Source: Sympetrum striolatum (lineage: Eukaryota; Arthropoda; Insecta; Odonata; Libellulidae). From it: a DNA stretch of 64,000 nucleotides. The notes beneath the pieces are model-generated. The model worked only from the letters and a program-made list of their open reading frames with translations, was not told the origin of the DNA and ran no database searches. Positions 56,546 through 64,000 of the stretch are shown piece by piece. The position numbers were made by a program, and so were the translations under genes. The stretch lies in NCBI GenBank assembly GCA_947579665.1, contig OX388348.1:13392001-13456000 (forward strand). The letters are read 5' to 3'. The number at the start of each line of letters is the position of its first letter. Positions within the stretch are counted from its first letter, which is position 1.

Positions 56546-58544
56546 CCCCACTAAGAAAACTTTCTCTCTCTAAGCACACTCCGAGAATTGTAGAAATATG
56601 GCCATCCTCAGAAATGATAAACTGGCTGAATGGTAATATTAAATATTGTCCTTTCTTGTTTAAGTTAGGCATTAAAAAATAGGTGCTTATATCGTTATAT
56701 TTCGCTGATTAAAAATCTACTCTCATTTTTACATAATGTCACGCAACGCTCGTCTGCCGCGAACAAAATTGTCTACTTTGTAACGAAATAGGAAGTTCCC
56801 TGTAATAGCATAAAAATAAAACTTCACGTAAATAAGCCCATGAAATCCAATCCAACCCCAGGCTTTTACCATTTCGTTTCCATTTCCGTTAAAACAAAGC
56901 CATTTTAGACTATTCCTGCTCGTCTTATTGTGAAGAGAACACAGAGAGTTGTTGCACTATCAATTGCTGAATGAACATATTACCGTTACCCTCCCTACTG
57001 TTTAGAGACCTGGTATGTATGATGGTAGCTACCCTCTGATTTTGTTGATAAGGCATGATATTATCAAGGTTAGTAGGAGAGTGAATAGGAAAGTCGTAAC
57101 TGCGTACTAACAGAATACAGATTGGAAAGATGCAAAACTTCGACGAAGTTTTGTTTGATTCAACAAAGTTCTCGAATTTAACACAATGATCAATAACTAC
57201 TGCTTACTGGCTTAACTGTGCGCAATGTGATAGTGGCAGCGATATACCACCTGAAAATTTGCAATTGGCCCTGTATCCATCTGTACTAGCAACTGTCCAA
57301 AACTTATCACAACTCTCCCTGTATTATAATTGCAAGATACTTGATAATAGGTTAACGAAATATCTCTTTAAAGACCTCTGCAGTTAAAATTGCTGAGCCA
57401 AATCCAAGGTATCCAGTAATATTTACATTCATCGCATACACTTATGCGTCAATAGAAATTAATGCAGACTGCTGCTCTGCCCCTTAAGTCTAACTGCGAA
57501 CTTATCGTTCACGTTTACCGACAACTAACTAATACTATGGAAGATAAGATTGAGTATGAATTATGTTAACCTTTCACCTCAGCGGTCTCTGTAAATGGAT
57601 ATTTTCTTTTGCTAATTAATTTAAATCTTCATCTAAGCGTTCCTTTCAACAAAAATGCGGAAAATCGATGTGAATGATCTTCAATCAAGCGTAAACTCCT
57701 AACATAACATCTCCCTACGGGCAATTAAGTCAATGAATCCCTCATTTTGAAACGACTTATTTTCTTTCCTTGATCAAATTAATTCCATGCTCATCTAGAA
57801 AAACTGGGGTCGGCTTCGCTTTTGAAAATCGATGAATAAAAAGAATCTAATGGATTTCGATGATTCAGAGTAATTCCCCATTAAATACCGTATGAGGTTT
57901 TCTACTCACGTTTTGACATGGGAATGTTCTATTTAATTTCCTCATCCCCAAATCCTTATCCTGGTAACTGCTAACCTGAACATGTTTCTACTTTCATCTC
58001 GCTACCAATTCATATGGACGTAACACTTGAAGTCCATGTCCCGTTTTTTGACCTGACAGTTTCCCAGAATTCGAATTATCTTCCGTATCTCTAGGGGCAG
58101 AAAATAATGAAATTAGCATTCCCACACAAAATATAACACGACAGTAGATATAAAGCAAAAGTGAATAATAATAATCTAATGAAGATAGTTTTCAAAGAGA
58201 CATAAAGGAAATTAAACGGAGAGGATATTATGAAAACATGTAATGAATCTATAACAGCTCCCTTCGTATAATCGTTAGACTAAAAGTATTTTTATTGGTA
58301 AAAATAGAGGAAACTTTGTGCTATTTGACCTCTGCCCTCTTAGCAAAAGGTCAGAAGAGTAGAAAAACAATCCGGGAGCAACCTTTGGTAAATATAATGT
58401 GCTTATCGGAGAAAGTAATCTTCACAAGATTGTTCTTAAAATGACTGATACAGCTGAAATAACTGATGATTACATACAATCAGCAAATATAGTATCCAAA
58501 ACACCAATAACCATAAATGTAACTCTACTTTCTTTTCTTTACAA
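56546..58544. other. No recognised feature
   Basis: Moderately AT-rich unique-looking sequence with short frames only. Confidence 0.4.
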
Positions 58545-58640
58545 AAGAACTGACGCTTACAACAGTAAATCCCGGATTCTTGGTAGGAGAGAATGTGCGA
58601 AATGACCTAAGCTGTCAAAGAACTTTTATTATACAACAGC
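58545..58640 (+). repeat. SINE-A fragment
   Basis: ATCCCGGATTCTTGGTAGGA then GTGCGAAATGACCTAAGCTG and TCAAAGAACTTTTA correspond to the B-box-to-tail half of the 56.4-kb copy. More diverged in the tail than the others. Confidence 0.6.
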
Positions 58641-60484
58641 CATTCGAAATGGAAATGTATAACGTAAGAAATGCGTGTCTTATAATGAAAGTAACCACGT
58701 CTTCAAACTTCCAAATCAATAGTTCCTACATTTACAGTGCACTACTATTTCACCTCTATACTTTCCTTTCACGAGGACATATAATATAAATCTATAGGAG
58801 GAAATAGAGAAAATAGAATAGAATTAAATATAATATACTATCCTATTATTATAATTATAAACTTACCTGATAGAGTACCTGAAATGTGCATGGTAGCCAT
58901 TATAGGCAAAATTAAATACCATGATTAAGAATATTATTGAAAATTTCCCATCCCTTACAATGTCTATACCTAAAAGAGAAAAATAAATCAATATAAAATT
59001 TCCCTTAGTAATTTATTTCCGGAATAAAACTCCAATCACTGAAATAATTGCGATAAATAGATCTGTTGGTAGAGTCATCAGCTTAATGGCTTCTCGGAGC
59101 CTCATCCATCTATTATTAGCTGCAAAAAGCTTTTGAGGTGTGATGAGGCTTACTAGGCCCGATGAGGAGTGAGAAAAATTGCCCCTGCTCTCCTCTCATT
59201 GTGCGAGAATACATACGAGTGAACGGGAAATGCAGAGCAAGTCCTGTGCAATCGATGAAGCAAAACTCTTAACAGATACACTTGTGGCCTCCGGTAGGCA
59301 AATATCCTTTATTTCACTTCCTCCTCGCATATCCTAAAATTCAACCGAAATTTCGTAACAGAATGTAACACATCTTTTTGATAAACCACCCAGTCGTGTA
59401 AAGCGGACCAACAGTTGAATTATTGCCCTCCGTATTCACACCTTTTGAGAGCAAATGGGAAGATAGCAACCGGAAATGGCCGTTAGATTAATGCCTGCAG
59501 TCTTTATGGATGGGACTTGGATGCATTTCTTTCCATTCGTAGTTGTGACGTTTGAGGCATGGCCCGGGGGATATGCAGTTGGATCTATTTTTGAATGCGG
59601 AAGAATGGAGGGAAGCAGTCAATGATTTTCTGATCCACTTAATCCACGTCGCAGGAGCGTATGGATCCGCTTCAACCCGCGTAAAGTGGCGATATGTTTC
59701 AATACAGGCATTGCTTTAAAATCGTCCTTTCTATCTTCCATTAGAATACGCGTTTTGTACCGAATTTGCAAGTTCCGCGCTTTACAAATATATGTCGTGT
59801 AAAATATACTTCTCGTAAGTATTACAAACTGAACATACTTGTGGTAAGTATTGCCCAACTTCCACTTGAATGAAAGTACATATATGAAATTTATTCATAT
59901 GGTAATACGATTTTTCTTATGCGTTTTCACGTCTCAAGATAAGTGCTAAAATTAGTGATGTGAGGGTACCAAAGTTTTTATGGATTCCAAAAGAATTCCC
60001 ACTACAACTCTAAATCTAATACTCAATTCTGATACAATTACCAATTATAGTTCTTAAAGTGATTATAATTCATTATTTTAAGTTATTATTGGAATAATAA
60101 AAATATGATGTCCAGGGATCGTTGGTAGTATTCATGATGTAGACAAATTTCGCGAACTCAAAAGTAAATTTATAGTAAGTGAAAGAGAACCTTGAGGAAT
60201 AAATTTCATTCAATTGTTTACTATTATTGGTCTTAAATTTTCTTTCTTTAAATTTTAAATTTTCTTCCGTGGTAAATTTAATAAATTATGCGAAAATCAT
60301 ATCTGTTAAAAAATATAAAGATTAAAGTTTATTTTGCAGGAAAGAAAGATACTTTTCCAAACAATTTTTGGAGACAACCGACTTCAATAAGTCGAGTAAA
60401 TATCTTTCTCTTGTTTAGAATGGAATTAAATATCCGCAATAACTGAGCAGTCTTCCGGGATTTAATTAAAACTTCATTTTCCTT
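58641..60484. other. No recognised feature
   Basis: A small hairpin lies near 59097-59146 (GAGCCTCATC with GATGAGGCT). A 79-codon minus frame at 59619-59858 is unrecognised. Confidence 0.4.
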
Positions 60485-61260
60485 ATTATTACTGATTTTT
60501 ACTAAACCGTCGGTTCCTCTAAGTACTTATCGTATAAAAAATAATTTTTGTGTACATTTTTATTGTTTTAAATATAATTCCTTTCTTAATTTATTCATAA
60601 TTGCACGTTGGTGTATCCTTTTCATTATTATTAATAACTAGGAAATATTGTACGCGATAACAGACTGAGCGATTTATGAGGTTAATTATTTTATTTGCTT
60701 CTTTGTTTATTAGCTTTCGATATCCTTATCGTAGCCAATTGTCAATTATCTATTACTTCCCCGTTAAAATCGATATCTACAGTAATCCATTCGCATATCG
60801 ATAGTAACGCTATGCCAAAAGTGATTGATTTACGATATATTTAATAAAGATTATTAGTAATTCTTACTTAACTAATTCTTTCACCTACATTTATTATCCA
60901 TTATTTATTGGCAACTTTTTATTTTATTATTATCAAGGTTAACCACCAATTCCTCTAGGTATTTATAAGAAAGAATTAATGGATATTTATCGTTGTTTTT
61001 AAATATAATTTATATATAATTTCACGTTGGTATCTCATTTTCACTTATAATGATAAAGAAAACCATTCGCATTGTATCTTCCTCATCAAAATAAACATTA
61101 TATCAAAAATGCCTACCTTCAATATTGATTTACGATATTTTCATTACCGATTGTTAGTAATATTTACTTTCACCTACAATTATTATCCATTATTTATCGA
61201 CTAATTACCATCAAGGAGAACCACCGTTTCCTCTATGTATTTATAAGAAAGACTTAAGCA
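60485..61260. repeat. Diverged tandem duplication, three partial units
   Basis: The phrase AACCACC-x-x-TTCCTCTA-x-GTA-TTTATAAGAAAG-x-x-TTAA recurs at about 60942 and 61219, and in weaker form near 60506. CACGTTGGT-AT-C-x-TTTTCA recurs at 60604 and 61023, and TTGATTTACGATAT at 60824 and 61123. Spacings are about 280 bp between the last two and about 420-440 bp between the first two. Confidence 0.6.
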
Positions 61261-61760
61261 ATCGGCGCGCGCTGCACGTGGAATCTAGAGCAGAAATCCC
61301 GTCCGTGCTTTCCTGTTGATTCACCTGCTCTTTTTTACACTGTTTAGTTTACGTGGAAAGAGGGGAACAAAATGTCCGGAGGGAAGAAAGTACCAATAAT
61401 TGAAATGGCCGGACTTGCCGCTTCGAGGATCCCCATCGATTTTGATTTCCTAGAAACCTGTTTGCCAAAGGCAGAATTGTCTCGCTGGAATGAACCTCGG
61501 TACGTTGAGTGAACAAACAAGGCCCGTAAATGGCTGGGAAGCCTGTTTAATGCAGGATGACGCGGCGCCGTACGTCCTCCTTTCCTTCCGTTCAATCCAC
61601 CTGCTGTTGTGTCTTTGAAAGGATTAAGCGTTATTCATTTTCAAGGAAAAGGATGGGACGTCTTTCGGGGGAGACGTGTTTTTTTCCGATTCGTCCCGAT
61701 TTTTCTTTTCGACTCTTTCCGGGACTAACGCCGAAAGTGTCCCACATTTAAACGTTCCAG
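61261..61760. other. GC-richer, CpG-bearing island
   Basis: It begins abruptly at GGCGCGCGCTGCACGTGGAA. An 83-codon minus-strand frame (61344-61595) and a 64-codon plus frame overlap without recognisable domains. CACGTG is an E-box, seen once. Candidate regulatory or transcribed island only. Confidence 0.3.
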
Positions 61761-61870
61761 AATGGGACATTCGTACCATTTCTTGACGAATGGAGATCTT
61801 TCGGATTTCGTACCAGTCGAATCACAAACCCCCGATTCTTCTCATTTTAATGATTTGGTGATGAAAGTTA

Positions 61871-62390
61871 TGAAGATAAATGTAAACACACTTCTACGCT
61901 ATACCACACAAAGTTATTTATTTTACAACCATCTTGAATAATAAAATTAATAAGTTCAATCTTCACTTCGTGGAAAGGTGATATCTTGAAATTAATTAAA
62001 GTATTAACATCATCTGGCAAACAAGTACAGGGAATTTAGTATTATATAGGTAAATTTGGGAGGAAGGTGGCGGCTTAAAAGAGAACTTATTTATGAAATA
62101 AAGGCTCAAAAATGCAGCTCTGAACTTGGTTGATAATTTCCTGTACAGTTTCGATTGAATAGCCGTACTCGCTTATAAGATAAAATTAATATGTTTAATC
62201 TTCACTTCGTGAAAAGGTGATGTAACCATCTTGAAATAAATAAATAAAAAGATTGAACATATTAATTTTATTTATTTTACGACCATGGTTTCAACCCGTT
62301 TGGTCATCATCACGCGGGTTGAAAGCATGATCGTACAATACAAAAACTTTGTGCCGTATAGCCTAGAAGTGAGTCTCTATTTATCTTCAT
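61871..62390. mobile_element. 520-bp inverted-repeat element with central hairpin
   Basis: The left arm TGAAGATAAATGTAAACACA, CTTCTACGCTATACC, ACACAAAGTT is mirrored at the right end (complement of TGAAGATAAATAGAGACTCA, CTTCTAGGCTATACG, GCACAAAGTT), about 60 bp each. Inside, ATAAAATTAATATGTTTAAT near 62179 pairs with its inverse near 62254, and the CTTCACTTCGTG block occurs twice in direct order (61962 and 62202). No coding sequence. It could be a foldback DNA element or a rearranged terminal repeat of a Penelope-like element. Confidence 0.65.
62278..62335 (-). repeat. 21-bp-arm hairpin with hammerhead-like core on the minus strand
   Basis: TACGACCATGGTTTCAACCC-G at 62278-62298 pairs with 62315-62335 at 19 of 21 positions. 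On the minus strand the loop and one arm read GTGATGA, T, a GACC/GGTT stem, GAAA, then ACCATGGT and C. This keeps the hammerhead order with a palindromic stem III and a permitted C at the cleavage position. The first core base is G instead of C and stem I is not formed, so activity is not expected. Confidence 0.5.
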
Positions 62391-62599
62391 GATGGAAGGT
62401 AGAGAACATACTGAAAAAATATATCTTTAATATAATTTTGCGACTGACTTCTTCATGACTGTAATATCGTGAAAGCTACTGAGTACTCTGAATGGAAATG
62501 TATCTCCGAATCTGTGTCTATTCAATCATTCCATTATAAATCATATTTTCATCCTTTTTTAATGATTTTATCTATTGTTGTATATTTATACCTATATAT
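62391..62599. other. No recognised feature
   Basis: AT-rich gap between the inverted-repeat element and the LINE tail. Confidence 0.4.
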
Positions 62600-62795
62600 C
62601 AACCTGTTACTTTAACTCTGTTTTTAAACCATGTCTTCCAAGAAGACGTTTTATCTAAACTTGACTATAAATTGTAAATAATATATCATGTAATACCACA
62701 GTACCTGATATTTTTGAGACGCTGGGGTAGGGGAAGAGGGACCTACGCCTCATCTACCCCAGCTAAAATAAAGAACAAGTCAAGTCAAGTCTTTT
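62600..62795 (+). repeat. LINE 3' end with strong stem-loop and (CAAGT)n tail
   Basis: GCTGGGGTAGG at 62723 pairs with the later CATCTACCCCAGC (ending at 62762). AAAATAAAGAA and then CAAGTCAAGTCAAGTC follow. A terminal hairpin followed by a short tandem-repeat tail is typical of non-LTR retrotransposons. No coding part was found upstream, so it is heavily truncated. It belongs to a fourth LINE type. Confidence 0.6.
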
Positions 62796-63065
62796 TGTTC
62801 GCCTTTCAAATCTGTCTCAACCTGCTTTTACCATAATAATTTACTTAACTATCCGTAGGATTCACAGATTTATTCACAGAAATCCTTCCTGTTTCCCTCT
62901 TGCATTGCATTTTATGCTAAGTGAAACCATAGGTTTTTAATCCCGCTTTTTTGTGCATTTTTTCATGCTCACTTTCTTCAAATTCATATGACGAAGGGTT
63001 TTATGTAAGAAGAGAATGATAATTCTCAATTTCGCCTTAATGGAAGTCGCTTTACTACTCGTATT

Positions 63066-63271
63066 GTAATGACTCTAATTAAGGTCTCTCCTTATGGAAT
63101 TCCGAGAAAAGGGTTACTTCTAGAGTCATAGTGTTTCACACAAGAGGACAGGTTCCACCTGTATCATTCTGGTTTATTGAGCGAAGCCTCATTCCATTCT
63201 ATTAGCTCTCGGTAGCTAATGTTATGCATTGAGTTTCAGTACTGTCTTAGAGCAAAATACTTCACAGACAA
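63066..63271. repeat. Repeat D, copy 2
   Basis: Counterpart of 38727-38947: TAATTAAGGTCTCTCCTTA, TAGAGTCATAGTGTTTCAC, ATCATTCTGGTTTATTGAG, GCCTCATTCC, TTAGCTCTCGGTAGCTAATG and AATACTTCACAGACA in the same order. Confidence 0.55.
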
Positions 63272-64000
63272 TAAGATAAAATAGCTATAGTGACACTACC
63301 ACCAACAAATGCACTGACGGCTTGGGGCCGTCATTTGCAGTAACAGTAACAGACTTTGCAGACAATAACTCACTGCCTTAATTATTGACAGAATTCGGAA
63401 TTAGCGTTCGAGAATATAGGTGTTAGGATGAAGGAATGATTTTTTACTGTGCAGGAGTAGGCGTACGCCATCAAACTTAAATATAAACAGAAGTGAAAAA
63501 TAGCAGCAAGATTGGGTCTAGATTATCGGTGTTGATTGTTGCAACACAGTGCTAAATTGTTGCAACAATAATATGACATTCATTTTCATATTATGTCATG
63601 TGAAAAATTACCAAATTTAGTCTCAAATACGATATCAGTTATATTAATGTTTGTGTAAAACACCTCCTTGATGTAAGCCAATTGGCCAGTCTACAAAAGA
63701 CACACTGAACTTGTGAATATTTTTTTACGATGGATTGAAAATAAATTACTCTAAATTAGCTCTGTAAATAAATGCATGGATGCAGGGGCTCAATCGAAAT
63801 GGGAATTTATTTCGGTGTTACTCATCAAATGTTTACAAATTAAATTGCAGCGTGTTATTCAAATAAGAGGAAGGTAACCCAGGCAGTACATGCTTCAAAA
63901 ATCTTCATTACCATTTTCATTCTGCTGATGATTTTACGGGGATATGTTGATATTGTCATTCGGTGGAATTACATGCAAGAGGAGTGTAATTGAAGAATGA
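63272..64000. other. No gene; small hairpins and a possible SINE head
   Basis: TGACGGCTTGGGGCCGTCA at about 63311 is a small stem-loop. ATTGTTGCAACAAT near 63556 is a palindrome. GATGTAAGCCAATTGGC near 63671 matches the SINE-like head at 10.29 kb. Otherwise AT-rich and unrecognised up to the window edge. Confidence 0.35.

Noticed and set aside
1..64000. CRISPR array, prokaryotic operon, phage or plasmid content
   Set aside because: There are no spaced identical repeats, no Shine-Dalgarno-spaced gene series and no prokaryotic proteins. The repeat content is that of a eukaryote.
1..64000. A novel multi-gene defence or metabolic system
   Set aside because: No intact gene cluster exists in the window. 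The notable content is transposon biology, ribozyme-like motifs and hairpins.

Overview
The window looks like intergenic DNA, or a very long intron, from an arthropod, most probably an insect. It is AT-rich. There is no operon-like gene packing, and I found no intact protein-coding gene, splice-supported exon, rRNA or functional tRNA. What can be recognised is a dense layer of old, mostly broken transposable elements: 5'-truncated non-LTR retrotransposons, tRNA-like SINE pieces, a probable solo LTR, DNA transposons of the hAT, Tc1/mariner and pogo types, and several foldback elements. Simple repeats and GC-richer islands lie between them. The species cannot be named from this sequence.

Layout. 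0-10 kb is the richest part: a LINE 3' end split by a hAT MITE with a perfect 8-bp target duplication, a foldback MITE, an internally deleted mariner with its transposase C-terminus, two adjoining LINE fragments, an 860-bp element with a duplicated end, and a 1.3-kb pogo-like element with N-terminal transposase remnants. 10-27 kb is sparser and holds LINE and SINE pieces and two more foldback MITE copies. 27-36 kb has a 47-bp SINE stub with a 13-bp target duplication, two GC-richer islands (31.3-32.0 and 34.1-34.9 kb), a hammerhead-ribozyme-like motif at 33.29 kb, and the longest LINE-R fragment (35.27-35.77 kb, minus strand). 36-43 kb has near-perfect hairpins, a tandem array of tRNA-like monomers and a 77-bp palindromic Tc1-type element. 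43-64 kb has a 19-bp tandem repeat, a probable solo LTR, a 210-bp nested foldback, a 650-bp LINE reverse-transcriptase pseudogene on the minus strand, further SINE copies, a diverged tandem duplication and a 520-bp inverted-repeat element.

Families defined inside the window, with names invented here. LINE-R is a non-LTR element whose protein tail carries the motif KMLDDIKGG; it has eight copies. LINE-F has a protein tail of SFFPRTI followed by WCLHPLPH, and a CATCTA-type 3' tail; it has four copies. Repeat C has four copies and a small 3' stem-loop. SINE-A has five copies. MITE-A has three copies. Repeat D has two copies. All protein calls are relics with stops or frameshifts. The longest open frames (up to 167 codons in the 31.5-32.0 kb island) match nothing I recognise and are not called as genes.
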